From Acetivibrio clariflavus DSM 19732 (GTDB lineage: Bacteria; Bacillota; Clostridia; Acetivibrionales; Acetivibrionaceae), in the NCBI RefSeq assembly GCF_000237085.1, contig NC_016627.1, positions 2,914,118 through 2,978,117 on the forward strand: a stretch of DNA of 64,000 nt. Reading direction: 5' to 3'. Under the pieces are notes generated by a model that saw nothing but the letters and a program-made list of their open reading frames with translations, did no database searches and was not told the DNA's origin. Below, piece after piece: positions 46,970 to 56,913 of this stretch. Every line of letters begins with the position of its first letter. The first letter of the stretch is position 1. Made by a program: the position numbers and the translations under genes.

Positions 46970-49417
46970 TTATAACATATTTACCGGATTTATATCCACA
47001 CTAATACTTATGTCATTTTTACCATGATGTGCATAAAAATGGTCCGAAACTTTTGTCAATATATCTATAAGTTTTCCTATTTCTTTACATTTTATATTAA
47101 TCCTCCAACGATACTTGTTTTTTATTTTAGATATAACTGACCGGAATGGCCCTAATATGGCATCGCCATCACAAACACCCGAAAAACATTCGTCAATAAA
47201 TTTTTTTACGCTCACTGCTCTGTTATACACTGTACGATCATTAATTCCGCTCAGTACTATTGAACCTATGTTGGTAAAGGGAGGATATACGAGTTTTTTC
47301 CTCACCAATATCTCTTTTTCAAAAAAGCTTTTGTAATCCTGGGCACATGCACATTCAATGCTGTAATTTTCTACGTTGTATGCCTGGATAATTACCCTTC
47401 CCGGTATTACGCCCCTGCCCGCTCTTCCAGCTACCTGGGTTAACAGCTGAAAAGTCCTCTCTGTAGCCCTGTAATCCCCTGTATTGAGCATACTGTCTGC
47501 AGCAAGCACTCCGACAAGTGTAACATTAGGAAAGTCATGTCCCTTTGCTATCATTTGTGTACCAACCAGAATATTAATATTATCCTCACGAAAACTTCGT
47601 AAAATTTCCTCATGAGAATTCTTGTAAGAGGTCGTGTCCATATCCATTCTTATTACCGAACTGCCCTCAAAATGCTTTTTTATTTCATTCTCAATCTTTT
47701 GCGTACCGGTACCGAACCCTTTTATATGAGAGCTTTTGCATTTAGGGCATGTGCTTACATTCTTGACTGTATAACCGCAATAATGACATATCAACCTTTC
47801 ATCAAAGGAATGATAAGTCATTGAAACATCACATTTCGGACACTTCAATACATATCCGCAATTTCGGCACAGTACAAAGGAAGAATGTCCACGCCTGTTT
47901 AAAAAAATAATAGTTTGTTCATTATTCTTGATATTTTCCTCCATTTCACTATGTAATATCCGGCTAAATATGGATCTATTCCCTGCTTCAAGCTCTCTTC
48001 TCATGTCTACAACGCGTACTTCAGGCAGCATCAGATTATTAGCCCGTTTCATCATTGTAAACATGGAAATTTCGCCGTTTTTTGCCCTGTAATAATTTTC
48101 AACGGACGGTGTAGCCGAACCGTACATCAATACAGCATTTTCAATCCTGCAGCGTTCCCTTGCAACCTCTACAGCATGATACTTTGGAGTAATTTCCGAT
48201 TTATAGGAATTTTCGTGTTCCTCATCAATAATAATCATGCCAAGGTTATCAAAAGGTGCAAAAACTGCCGACCTTGCCCCTATAACAACTTTTATCTTTC
48301 CATCCTTAATTAGCCTCCATTGGTCATATCTCTCCCCCAATGACAGCCTGCTGTGAAGTATTGCTACATATTCTCCGAATCTTCCCTTAAATCTTTCCAC
48401 CATTTGGGGAGTCAGTGAAATCTCAGGTACCAGGACAATTGCCTGTTTTCCAATGTTAATACAGTGTTCAATAAGCTGAAGATATACTTCCGTCTTTCCG
48501 CTCCCTGTAACACCATGAAGCAATATTTCTTTAAAAATTTTTTTATCCAGCATTTCCTTTACACTATCTATAATATGCTTTTGTTCCTCTGTTGGCTCTA
48601 AAGGGCTGGTCTTTTGAAAATTTTGACTTTCGTAAGGATCTCTGGTCACCTCCATATTTTTAAAATCTATATATCCGTATTTGTTAAGGGTTTCAAGCAC
48701 ACCTTTCGAAACTCCTGCAAACTTTGTCAAATCACTTACTGAGATGTATTCGTTTTCCAAAAGCATTTCGAGAATTCTAACATGTTTGATGTTTCTCAAG
48801 CGATTTGACTCAATGTCTTCCTGTACTTCCTCGGAAGGTTTTGTGAGGTATGCCGCTTTAATCTGTTTCCTTTTAACCTTTGTCCCAAACTCCTCACTTA
48901 TCGATATACAATTAAGTTCTGCCAGTTTGTTCAAATATTTTGTTATACTTTTAATATTTGTTTCTTCTTTCAATTGGTCATATTCCATTACACCTTCATT
49001 ATCCTTGAGTTTCTGGAGAATTTTTATATAATTACCCTTTAACGAAGTATCGCAATTAACGAGTCTTACCACTTTTGAACTAATTAAACCGGTACCGGGA
49101 GGCAGCAAACATTTAAATACATCAGAATATGTGCTTATATATCTATACTTCATCCAATGAGCAAGCTTTATCAAATTTTCATTAAATACAGGGCTCTCAT
49201 CTACAATTTCACTGATCTCCTTTAAATCTTTAAAATCACTTTCACCTGTAAGAGCCACAATATAACCTTCCAGAAGGCGGTTGGATTTACCGAAAGGCAC
49301 AATAACACGCATACCGGTATTTACTCTTCCCAAATATTTTTCCGGTATTCTATAGTGATATATCCGGTCAAACTGCCTTGTAGCATTGCTTATTACTACT
49401 TCCGCAATATTATTCAT
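46970..49417 (-). CDS. priA: Primosomal protein N' (PriA helicase)
   Basis: Restarts stalled replication forks. About 815 residues: N-terminal DNA-binding domain ([18 protein letters not shown]), winged helix, helicase core with Walker [13 protein letters not shown] and DEEH box [13 protein letters not shown], eight-cysteine zinc region ([14 protein letters not shown] and CHYCGY to CPKCKSS), and motifs [16 protein letters not shown] and [10 protein letters not shown]. Start at ATG 49417 with AAGGGAG upstream. First gene of the long minus-strand block. Confidence 0.96.
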   Translation of the reverse strand: MNNIAEVVISNATRQFDRIYHYRIPEKYLGRVNTGMRVIVPFGKSNRLLEGYIVALTGESDFKDLKEISEIVDESPVFNENLIKLAHWMKYRYISTYSDVFKCLLPPGTGLISSKVVRLVNCDTSLKGNYIKILQKLKDNEGVMEYDQLKEETNIKSITKYLNKLAELNCISISEEFGTKVKRKQIKAAYLTKPSEEVQEDIESNRLRNIKHVRILEMLLENEYISVSDLTKFAGVSKGVLETLNKYGYIDFKNMEVTRDPYESQNFQKTSPLEPTEEQKHIIDSVKEMLDKKIFKEILLHGVTGSGKTEVYLQLIEHCINIGKQAIVLVPEISLTPQMVERFKGRFGEYVAILHSRLSLGERYDQWRLIKDGKIKVVIGARSAVFAPFDNLGMIIIDEEHENSYKSEITPKYHAVEVARERCRIENAVLMYGSATPSVENYYRAKNGEISMFTMMKRANNLMLPEVRVVDMRRELEAGNRSIFSRILHSEMEENIKNNEQTIIFLNRRGHSSFVLCRNCGYVLKCPKCDVSMTYHSFDERLICHYCGYTVKNVSTCPKCKSSHIKGFGTGTQKIENEIKKHFEGSSVIRMDMDTTSYKNSHEEILRSFREDNINILVGTQMIAKGHDFPNVTLVGVLAADSMLNTGDYRATERTFQLLTQVAGRAGRGVIPGRVIIQAYNVENYSIECACAQDYKSFFEKEILVRKKLVYPPFTNIGSIVLSGINDRTVYNRAVSVKKFIDECFSGVCDGDAILGPFRSVISKIKNKYRWRINIKCKEIGKLIDILTKVSDHFYAHHGKNDISISVDINPVNML

Positions 49418-49624
49418 TATTGCTCCCTTCAAAATATAGTACCCCCTCCTATGAGGTGAAATTAGTTTATATTATATCAATTCACAATAGTGCTAATCAA
49501 ATAAATTTTACTTTTTGTACTATATCCTTTTAATTCCAAATACAAAAAACTTCCGCTGAAGTTTTTCTGCAATATATAATTTATAGCGGAAGCAAGGACA
49601 AAACTTTATATTATCACGACTCTA

Positions 49625-50182
49625 TCAAGAAATAATTTTAGCGGCTCTTATTGCCTTTTCCAAGAAACCGCTGCAAAGCCCCACGAAAAGCCCCATAACA
49701 ACTCCCGATGAAAGGAGCACAGGAAGTAAGAGATATACTGCCGAATCTCTCATTACAAAGCCGGCAGTTACTATTTGGGCTACATTATGCGAGACTGCAC
49801 CTGCTATACTTATTCCAATTGTACTAAACAGCTTTGAGCCCTTTTTATACAAGATGTTCATTACAACAGTACTCAAAATTCCTCCCGATATACTGAAAAG
49901 AAAACCTGTAATTCCCCCTCCGAAAACCGAGGCCAGTATGCATCGGATAAAAACCACCGATATAGCATCCTTAAAGTCAAAAAATATTATTACCGTAATG
50001 GTAATTATATTTGCCAATCCCAGCTTTACCCCAGGAATAGGCAGCGGTACAGGAAACCAAGATTCAATTATTGATAAAACCAAGGCCAGGGCAACCATTA
50101 AGCCCAATATAACAATACGTTTTGTGTTATTAACCATATATCTCAATCTTTCTACACTAAAACCTATTCTTTTTAATATCAA
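49625..50182 (-). CDS. Gx transporter family membrane protein (hept_synth component I-like)
   Basis: 185 residues with five or six spans. Family signs: FPVPLPIPGVKLGLANIITI, GGGITGFLFSISGGILS and SHNVAQIVTAGFV. Often annotated as heptaprenyl diphosphate synthase component I, but the ECF-type S-component-like pattern with PGVKLGLANI suggests a small-molecule transporter. The longest frame begins at a TTG; ATG 50137 is a good alternative since the first 15 residues are not conserved. Adjacent NusG-II and ApbE genes form a cluster seen in many anaerobes. Confidence 0.85.
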   Translation of the reverse strand: MILKRIGFSVERLRYMVNNTKRIVILGLMVALALVLSIIESWFPVPLPIPGVKLGLANIITITVIIFFDFKDAISVVFIRCILASVFGGGITGFLFSISGGILSTVVMNILYKKGSKLFSTIGISIAGAVSHNVAQIVTAGFVMRDSAVYLLLPVLLSSGVVMGLFVGLCSGFLEKAIRAAKIIS

Positions 50183-50262
50183 AATTACTGTCAGTTAAAT
50201 CCTTTTTAAGCATCAAAAAGTCTATTGGTATGCCTATTGTTAAATTTTGTACAAAATCTTCA

Positions 50263-50655
50263 TCAATGGGTGACAATATCAACCTTTGAAGACTGTCCCT
50301 CAATTTTAATCATAGTGTTGTTTGGAATACATACCGCCATATCACCCTTATCATACAGCCATCCAGTATTAACACATACCTTGTCGGGACATTCAGCCTC
50401 AACAAACCGGATTCTTCCCTTTTCAACCAGAACCACTTGATTATATTTCCCCGAAATCTCAATCCTTTGAGGTTCAGTAACAGAACTTAAATCTATACTT
50501 TTTACAACTTTATCCTTCACTTTTATTACTGCAATTTTATGTGTCCCACTGTCACCTCTTTTATACTGCAGTACAAAAGCAGAGGAAATAACTATAGCCA
50601 CTCCTATTATACCTATAAGTACAATATCACCATTTTTTAACATATTCATACCCAT
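50263..50655 (-). CDS. NusG domain II-containing membrane-anchored protein
   Basis: About 130 residues: one N-terminal span (GDIVLIGIIGVAIVISSAFV) and an outside beta domain with GKYNQVVLVEKGRIRFVEAE, CPDKVCVNTGWLYDKGD and MAVCIPNNTMIKI, the NusG-II (PF07009) pattern with the conserved Cys pair. Start at ATG 50655 (GAGGA upstream) overlaps the end of the ApbE gene, indicating coupling. Thought to work with ApbE-type flavinylation proteins; mechanism not established. Confidence 0.85.
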   Translation of the reverse strand: MGMNMLKNGDIVLIGIIGVAIVISSAFVLQYKRGDSGTHKIAVIKVKDKVVKSIDLSSVTEPQRIEISGKYNQVVLVEKGRIRFVEAECPDKVCVNTGWLYDKGDMAVCIPNNTMIKIEGQSSKVDIVTH

Positions 50656-51688
50656 TGCTATCATCCTCAAATTTAAATGAACCAGCAAGTCCTTCGGTTA
50701 TATAAACCTTTTTATCCTTTGTTATAAAAACTGCTTCAACGCCTTCCATTTTTTCTATTAATTTCATTCCTTTTTCAAGTCCTAAAACAAACGTAGCAGT
50801 GGATAAGGCATCGGCATCAACCGACAGATCAGCTATTACAGTAGTACCTATAAGCCCTGAGTCGGCCGGATAACCTGTTTTCGGATCAATTATATGATGG
50901 TACTTTATTCCGTCTTTTACGAAGTATCTCTGATAATCCCCAGAACTCACTATGGCCTTGTCCTTTGCACTTATAATCCCTATATAAGACCCTTCCGGTC
51001 CTCGGGGATTTCTAATACCTACCTTCCATGGACTTCCGTCTGGTTTTCCTCCTAATAAAGCAATGTTACCTCCAATATTTATAAAAGCCGACCTGACATT
51101 ATGTTCCTTATATATTTCTATTGCCTCATCTGCTGCAAAGCCCTTTGCTATTCCGCCAAGATCAATCAGTTGACCTTTTTTTTCAAGCTTTGCCTCTGAC
51201 TTGTCGCTGTTAATTGTTATATCCTTATAATTCACCAGGCCAATCAAATTTTGCAGCCTTTCCATTGAAGGCACCGTAGGTTTATCAGTCGAAATCCCCC
51301 ATTCTTTTACAAGAGGTCCTATTGTAGCATCAAAAGCACCATCGCTTATTTCAGAGAACTTTTTGGTTTTTTCCAAAACATACAGGGTATCTTCGCTTAT
51401 TTTTATAAAGTCTGTTCCGGCTGAATCATTCAGCCTGTTTACTTCTCCCCCCGGTTTGTTTATAGTCATATCGTCTTCAATTTGCCTGATTCTATCCATT
51501 ACTTTCCTGCTTATTTCCTCAGCATTATCGGCGTAAATTCTCTGATTGATTACAGTTCCCATGGCAAAATCCGTATTTTCATAAGGCTCTGTTTCCAAAT
51601 TCTTATAAGGTGCATTTTCCAATACACTGCATGCTGATAAGCATACTGCCGCCAAAACAACTATCAATGTCAAGAAGTTTTTTCCCAT
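50627..51688 (-). CDS. apbE: ApbE-family FAD:protein FMN transferase, lipoprotein
   Basis: 353 residues. Attaches FMN covalently to Thr/Ser of extracytoplasmic flavoproteins. Signal peptide with lipobox LSAC (Cys20). Core motifs: FAMGTVINQRIY, DLGGIAKGFAADEAIE, AFINIGGNIALLGG, HHIIDPKTGYPAD and DALSTATFVLG with the metal-binding Asp/Thr. No FMN-binding target protein or Rnf/Nqr genes are in the window, so its substrate is elsewhere. Confidence 0.95.
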   Translation of the reverse strand: MGKNFLTLIVVLAAVCLSACSVLENAPYKNLETEPYENTDFAMGTVINQRIYADNAEEISRKVMDRIRQIEDDMTINKPGGEVNRLNDSAGTDFIKISEDTLYVLEKTKKFSEISDGAFDATIGPLVKEWGISTDKPTVPSMERLQNLIGLVNYKDITINSDKSEAKLEKKGQLIDLGGIAKGFAADEAIEIYKEHNVRSAFINIGGNIALLGGKPDGSPWKVGIRNPRGPEGSYIGIISAKDKAIVSSGDYQRYFVKDGIKYHHIIDPKTGYPADSGLIGTTVIADLSVDADALSTATFVLGLEKGMKLIEKMEGVEAVFITKDKKVYITEGLAGSFKFEDDSNGYEYVKKW

Positions 51689-51838
51689 ATTTGCTTCACC
51701 ATTTGTCCGCTTTATAAAAACAGTTTTTCCTATATTTTTAGCAACTAATATTATAACAAATCAATAAAAAAAAACACCTGATTGCTAACACAAAAATAAA
51801 TAAAAGTGATGACACCACCGGATCACCACTTTTTAAGC

Positions 51839-52522
51839 TTAGGCATTTTCATCGTTATTTTTATTCTCTTCGCTTCTCTTTTTAGCTTCCGAGCAAATTT
51901 CCATTTTGGAAACCGAAACCTCATAAGCCACTTTAGTTATTACTTCACCGCTTTCCAGCTTCTTTTGATACTCTCTGCTTTGAATCCTTCCCCAAATTTT
52001 TATATTGTCTCCAACTTCCAAATTTGCCGAATATCTTGCATTCCTGCCCCATGCTATGCATGGAATATAGTCCGATTTATTGTAAGGCCTGTTCACCGCC
52101 AACAATATATCGGTTATTTCCCGGCCAAAAGGAGTTGTTCGATATACGGGCTTTTTGCAAATAAAACCGTTTAAATATATCTGATTCGGATTTTTCATTT
52201 TCCTCTCATCATCAAGGAAATTAATTTCTCTGGCAAAGACAGTTAAAATTAGTTTGCTGGTCTCAGAACTGTTATTATTATAATTGTTATATGACCGGAA
52301 TTGCCCTTCAACCTCAATCAGTTTTCCTACCTCCAAAAGATCCTTGGAAATCAAACGTTCCGAAACAGTAACGTTTATTATATCATTACATTCACTTAAT
52401 CTGGGCACTTCCAGCGAAAATAAATAAAACCCCTCACCATATACCTCATGGCTAAATTCTGCTTCAGTTGCTATTTTACCGGATATGGTCACCATGTTGT
52501 TCTCTATGATGTTTCCGACCAT
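51839..52522 (-). CDS. Two-OB-fold single-strand-binding-like protein
   Basis: About 227 residues. Two consecutive OB-fold domains: residues ~5-95 (NMVTISGKIATEAEFSHEVY and RLISKDLLEVGKLIEVEGQF) and ~110-205 (NQIYLNGFICKKPVYRTTPF, ITDILLAVNRPYNKSDYIPC and VGDNIKIWGRIQSREY), the second closest to SSB. A charged tail follows. Clostridial genomes often carry this in addition to a housekeeping ssb; role unknown. I start at ATG 52522 with GGGGG upstream; the longer frame adds 12 doubtful residues. Confidence 0.82.
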   Translation of the reverse strand: MVGNIIENNMVTISGKIATEAEFSHEVYGEGFYLFSLEVPRLSECNDIINVTVSERLISKDLLEVGKLIEVEGQFRSYNNYNNNSSETSKLILTVFAREINFLDDERKMKNPNQIYLNGFICKKPVYRTTPFGREITDILLAVNRPYNKSDYIPCIAWGRNARYSANLEVGDNIKIWGRIQSREYQKKLESGEVITKVAYEVSVSKMEICSEAKKRSEENKNNDENA

Positions 52523-52581
52523 CCGACCCCCACACTCCTCTCTTAGGCTTGCGTACATTAAATATTTATCTAATGTAATGT

Positions 52582-52776
52582 TTATTCGTAACGGATAGAT
52601 TTTAGAATACTTTTATATATTAAAAAATAATAAATTGCCGACTTTTTATCCAGTATAGGGGTAGAAATGGCAATTACAACTTTTTCATAATCTACTGATA
52701 TCTTGCCAATTCCATTGGACATCCACCCGTAACAGTTCTTTAAGCAATCCCACCGGATAATCGCATCAATAATCAA
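52582..52776 (-). CDS. Small ORF, doubtful
   Basis: 64 codons (IIDAIIRWDCLKNCYGWMSN and on to ILKSIRYE) just upstream of the SSB-like gene. There is no clear ribosome site, the start is a TTG, and I recognise no family. It could be the relic of a longer gene or chance. Confidence 0.25.
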   Translation of the reverse strand: MIIDAIIRWDCLKNCYGWMSNGIGKISVDYEKVVIAISTPILDKKSAIYYFLIYKSILKSIRYE

Positions 52777-52913
52777 TATTTAATGTTACTAGCAGTTTAT
52801 CTCTAATTATATTACACATTTTTAAACTTGAAAATCCCTGAAATCACTTTTTTTAGACAAACAGCCAAAAAAATCTGCCGTACAAATAAGAAATAAATTC
52901 TGCTTGCCAGACA

Positions 52914-53606
52914 CTAGTTATTCAGTGAATTCAAATCTACTCCGTTAACCAATGCAAAAGTAGCTGCTGCCAAAACATTGTACGGATCATATATTTCCGA
53001 CTTTGTTTTAATTATAAACTCCTGAGGCTCAATTACATTTCCGTTTCTTGCAAATACAGTTCTTTGCAGACAGCACATAATATCAGTCTTATCCACCATG
53101 TCTCCTACACTTGAAGTAGTTATACTGGCCTTAAGATTAAATCCGTAAGTTATAATATAGTGCTTTATTCCGTTCAGAAAGTTTGTAAGCTCGGTATCAT
53201 CAGCATTAACTATAGCAACGCCCTTGTCGTCCAAAAGAGAAAATGCTTTTCTCATTGTCTCTTTATAAACATCAGAAATGTTTGTACTAAAATCATCGGC
53301 TTTATCGGTAAAAATAATTATATCAAATTTTATGTAGTTGAAAATTTCTTTATCTATATCAAAAATATTAATCTTCAGAATTAAAATATCGGTATTGTTT
53401 TTCAAAAGCTCGGACAAATATGCTTTAAATCTTTTAACATCAAGATTTATAAGAGTTTTTGAGTCAACAATGCTAAACCTCTTTTTTGAGGCTGAAAAAA
53501 TTGAATTAATGAGATTTGCTGTGCTTTCCTTATTGCTTTGACCGATAATACCAGCTATTAGCACTTGTTTAACCCCATTTCCTAAGAATAGTTGCAATTT
53601 TATCAT
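52914..53606 (-). CDS. Mur-ligase-like central-domain protein with degenerate P-loop
   Basis: 230 residues. VLIAGIIGQSNKESTANLIN sits where Mur ligases have GTNGKTTT, KGVAIVNADDTEL matches the V-x-N-x-D-D region, and IYDPYNVLAAATFALVNGVD matches the H-N-x-x-N-x-x-A-A motif. Only the central ATPase-like domain is present; the UDP-MurNAc-binding and C-terminal ligase domains are missing, and the P-loop Gly before Lys is replaced. It is unlikely to be an active ligase as such. The start is uncertain: a GTG 14 codons in has a better ribosome site. Not a simple recent pseudogene, since the frame is intact. Confidence 0.65.
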   Translation of the reverse strand: MIKLQLFLGNGVKQVLIAGIIGQSNKESTANLINSIFSASKKRFSIVDSKTLINLDVKRFKAYLSELLKNNTDILILKINIFDIDKEIFNYIKFDIIIFTDKADDFSTNISDVYKETMRKAFSLLDDKGVAIVNADDTELTNFLNGIKHYIITYGFNLKASITTSSVGDMVDKTDIMCCLQRTVFARNGNVIEPQEFIIKTKSEIYDPYNVLAAATFALVNGVDLNSLNN

Positions 53607-53747
53607 GTACTCTTTTTTTATTTTTTATGTAAAACATAAAATACTATATCTTTTAACGGTACACATTTATATACAATTTTTCATTATCCTTGATACAAAA
53701 TGCTCTAAAACTTCAATACACAAGTATTTTTTCTAAAATCAAAAAAA

Positions 53748-54518
53748 TTACTTTTTCTTTATTTGGCGGCCTTCAAAATTAATTTCATAGTTTTCTCTCA
53801 TTATCAGTTTGGACACAGGAACAATTTCAAAGCCTTTATCCTGCAGTCCTTTAATTATTGATGGCAGAATTTTTGCTGTATGGGGAGTATCATTGTGAAA
53901 AAGAATTATCGAGCCATTGTCAACATTATTTAACACCCTGTTTTTTATCTGTTCCGGTGTTATACCGGGTTTCCAGTCGAGGGAATCAACATTCCACTGT
54001 ATCGTATATTCATTTAGTTCCCTGGCAATCCTTACAACATCATTGTTATAATCGCCGTAAGGTGCTCTGAAAAGTTCGGGTTTCTTCCCGGTAATCCTTT
54101 TCAGTACCTCATCACATTTTAAAATCTCTGTCCGTATTCTGTTGTTATCAATTGCTCCCATACGCAGATGCGAATAAGAATGGTTTGCAATATCATGTCC
54201 ATTGTCTGCTATTAATTTAACCATATCGGGATTTTTCTCCGCCCAGTGGCCTACAAAAAAGAAAGTAGCTCTTATGTTATGCTCTTTTAGCGTGTTTACA
54301 ATATCCGGAATATCGTCTGCCCCCCAGGCACAGTCAAAAGTAATGGAAACTTTCTTTTGATCGCACTCCACAGAGTAAATGGGCAAATCCCGTTTTTGCT
54401 CAAACACCTCGGCCACAGTCTCTCTGGATGCAAATATACCAATACATAAAACAAGTGCCAAAACTCCTATAAGTACGCATTTGTGAATGGTATTTAACTT
54501 AATAACATATAGTCTCAT
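53748..54518 (-). CDS. Polysaccharide deacetylase, PdaB-like
   Basis: 256 residues, membrane-anchored by residues ~12-30 (CVLIGVLALVLCIGIFA). NodB domain: VSITFDCAWGADDIPDIV (motif 1, Asp), HDIANHSYSHLRMG (zinc His pair), FRAPYGDYNNDVV and LDWKPG, and ILFHNDTPHTAKILP. PdaB proteins act on spore peptidoglycan in the late stages of sporulation; the TFDxAWG form matches that group. Other wall deacetylase roles remain possible. Own gene, ribosome site agggg. Confidence 0.88.
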   Translation of the reverse strand: MRLYVIKLNTIHKCVLIGVLALVLCIGIFASRETVAEVFEQKRDLPIYSVECDQKKVSITFDCAWGADDIPDIVNTLKEHNIRATFFFVGHWAEKNPDMVKLIADNGHDIANHSYSHLRMGAIDNNRIRTEILKCDEVLKRITGKKPELFRAPYGDYNNDVVRIARELNEYTIQWNVDSLDWKPGITPEQIKNRVLNNVDNGSIILFHNDTPHTAKILPSIIKGLQDKGFEIVPVSKLIMRENYEINFEGRQIKKK

Positions 54519-54651
54519 TTTTACCCCTGAAATATCGTCAATCGTCCTAAATTAATAGTATTCAAAATTTTCCATTTATATACTAGCGGTTTTGTATAAC
54601 ATCTTTTTTTATATTATTAAAAAAGTACAGCGTTGAAATTGTCTGCCTTAT

Positions 54652-55449
54652 CTATCTCATAATTTCAGGTCTTACAATTCTGTCTATCGCATATAATTCA
54701 TACTTGGAAGGCTCTGCAAAATTACCCCAAAAATAATAAGGTATACCGTTAATTAGTCCCCATCTTTCCCAAATACCTTCATTTTGATAGAAAGTACATC
54801 TAATCTCTCTGGAGTTGCACTCAGAATCCTCCGGAGGTCCTTTTAAAATTGTTCCTTTTGCAATCCTGCAAACCAACTCATTATTTAAATTTAATCCCAT
54901 TCTGGCAAAAGAATTACCGTCCGCAGTGGCTCTTAATTTTACAGTAATATCATTTTTTAACTTCCACTCCTGACCTTTGGCAAAAGAATCAATAAACCTG
55001 TCATCAGCAAGTACTTCCCGATAAAGTACCGTTTTATATACTCCGGAAGTAAAGGTAGGTAAAGATGTTATCCATATACTTTTCATTATACTGTTTTCAG
55101 AGGAACTGTCTTCTTTCGATATATTTTCTGTATTCTCATCCAGAAAATTGTCTTCTAAGTATCCAACATCAAGTATATTAATTTTTTCTGCATCTTTGTG
55201 CTGATAAGCCAATTCTATTAATCTCTGGTATGTTATTTTGCCTTCAGTTCCGTTAAGAAAAGAAACACTCAAAACGCTTCTGCCAACCTTGATATATTTT
55301 GTAGGTGCTTTTATTGATTCAATTTCAATAATATTATTTTTATGAGGAACTTTTTTCTGTTTTATGTTGCCTGAATTAATTAATATAAAACCGCCAACCA
55401 CTGCAACTATTGTCAAATATATTGCTGTCATACGTAATTTCCTCTTCAT
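54652..55449 (-). CDS. Membrane-anchored protein of unknown function
   Basis: 265 residues. Basic N-terminus MKRKLRMT and one span (AIYLTIVAVVGGFILINSG), so the bulk is outside. It has a Ser/Glu-rich linker around residue 115 and a C-terminal beta-rich part with RMGLNLNNELVCRIAKGTIL and IWERWGLINGIPYYFWGNF. Two cysteines (CNSREIRC) may form a disulfide. I recognise no family. Good ribosome site aagaaggg. The PdaB-like gene follows on the same strand after 133 bases. Confidence 0.7.
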   Translation of the reverse strand: MKRKLRMTAIYLTIVAVVGGFILINSGNIKQKKVPHKNNIIEIESIKAPTKYIKVGRSVLSVSFLNGTEGKITYQRLIELAYQHKDAEKINILDVGYLEDNFLDENTENISKEDSSSENSIMKSIWITSLPTFTSGVYKTVLYREVLADDRFIDSFAKGQEWKLKNDITVKLRATADGNSFARMGLNLNNELVCRIAKGTILKGPPEDSECNSREIRCTFYQNEGIWERWGLINGIPYYFWGNFAEPSKYELYAIDRIVRPEIMR

Positions 55450-55801
55450 GCAAATCCCTTCTTTCTAAATGTTAAAAAATTATCTCGTTTCCATAAAACA
55501 TTGCTTCAAAATCCCAAACGTTAACAATTCCTGTTATATATTAACATATATACAATAAACAGTTCAATTAAACTGCAGAACTTGAAAGCCACATTAATAT
55601 ATCCTATGAAATTTCCATACCACATGGTTATAACTTTGAAATATTTTTTACTCTTAATCTTGTCTCATGTTCATAATATTCGGACTCAAATCCGAAAGAT
55701 AATTCTGACTTTTATCTGTAAATTTCCCCCATAAATAATAGGCCTTCTATGATTTTATTTCACCATAGAAAGCCTATATACAGACGTTTATTTTACATTC
55801 C
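55450..55801. other. Gene-free stretch with a terminator
   Basis: AT-rich. Holds the hairpin taggccttctatg (55739-55751) / catagaaagccta (55764-55776) that ends the YbjQ gene on the minus strand, and presumably the promoter of the gene at 54652-55449. Nothing else is evident. Confidence 0.6.
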
Positions 55802-56119
55802 TTATTGAACTACCACTGCTGTACCCGATGCTATAACCATAAGCATATTACCCTGGCCCAATACTTCATAGTCTATATCCACACCGACAACAGCATTTGC
55901 GCCCATGCGTTCAGCCCGTTTCTTCATTTCAGCTATGGCATTTTCCCTGGCCTCCACCAACTCTCCCTCATAGGAATTGGACCTTCCGCCAAAAAAATTT
56001 GTCAATCCGGCAGCAAAGTCCTTAATAAAATTTACCCCTGAAACAACTTCCCCAAAAACAATACCTTTGTACTCCATAATTTTTTTACCTTCAATTGAAG
56101 GAGTTGTAGTGATAATCAT
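55802..56119 (-). CDS. YbjQ/UPF0145 family protein
   Basis: 105 residues: [60 protein letters not shown] and [12 protein letters not shown] are characteristic. The protein forms pentamers in solved relatives; a heavy-metal-binding role has been proposed but is not proven. No metal transporter is nearby. Strong ribosome site ggaggt. Confidence 0.92.
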   Translation of the reverse strand: MIITTTPSIEGKKIMEYKGIVFGEVVSGVNFIKDFAAGLTNFFGGRSNSYEGELVEARENAIAEMKKRAERMGANAVVGVDIDYEVLGQGNMLMVIASGTAVVVQ

Positions 56120-56153
56120 TTTTTATACCTCCATAATTTTTTATTTGACACCT

Positions 56154-56840
56154 CTAGGAAAAAGTTGCAAACTGACACAAATCCTTCAAAACACATTCCA
56201 GGCATTTTGGCTTTTTTCCTGAGCAGCATTCGCTTCCCAACTTAACTATCAGCGCATGATATTGATTATATAAGTCAACCTCCTCAGGTAAATTTTCCAT
56301 AAAAAATTTCTGTACCTGATGGTAATTTTCGGTTCCAGTCAAAAAACCCAGTCTTGTAAAAATCCTTACGGTATAAGCATCAACTACAAAAATCCTTTTA
56401 CTTCCTGCATACAATAATATCGAGTCTGCAGTCTCAGGGCCTATTCCTTTAACATTCAAGAGTTTTTCTCTTAAAACCTCCAACGAAGTTTGAAACATTT
56501 TGTCTAGGTCGCCATTATAATTTTCCATAATAAATACCAAAACGGCCTTTAATATAACTGCCTTTCTATTAAAAAAACCCGCTGGCTTTATTAATTCCTT
56601 AAGCAGTTCAATGTCGCATTCATACAGTTTATGTATATCTAATAGATCCTTTTCCTTAATATTATCAATTGCCTTAACCACATTTTTCCACGAGATAAAT
56701 TGAGTCAATACCGCCCCTACAATCACTTCAAATTGGGTATCTGCCGGCCACCAATGCTGATCTCCATACTTTAAAAAAAGTAAAGAATAAATATTAAGAA
56801 GCTGTTCTTTTATCCCTGCCGCTTCCGATTTGACCTTCAA
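56154..56840 (-). CDS. HhH-GPD DNA glycosylase with 4Fe-4S cluster, MagIII-like
   Basis: 228 residues. Base-excision repair enzyme of the endonuclease III superfamily: helix-hairpin-helix VKGIGPETADSILLYA, catalytic Asp in FVVDAYTVRIF, and C-terminal cluster cysteines in CCSGKKPKCLECVLKDLC. Where endonuclease III has the Schiff-base Lys (GxGxKTA), this protein has Glu, as in monofunctional 3-methyladenine glycosylases of the MagIII type. So it likely removes alkylated bases without lyase activity (inference). TTG start with GGAGGTGA upstream. Confidence 0.88.
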   Translation of the reverse strand: MKVKSEAAGIKEQLLNIYSLLFLKYGDQHWWPADTQFEVIVGAVLTQFISWKNVVKAIDNIKEKDLLDIHKLYECDIELLKELIKPAGFFNRKAVILKAVLVFIMENYNGDLDKMFQTSLEVLREKLLNVKGIGPETADSILLYAGSKRIFVVDAYTVRIFTRLGFLTGTENYHQVQKFFMENLPEEVDLYNQYHALIVKLGSECCSGKKPKCLECVLKDLCQFATFS

Positions 56841-56913
56841 AACATCACCTCCCTGACGGCAAAAATAGATAAAAAGTAGACATAATATCTACTTTTTATC
56901 TATACAATTTACT

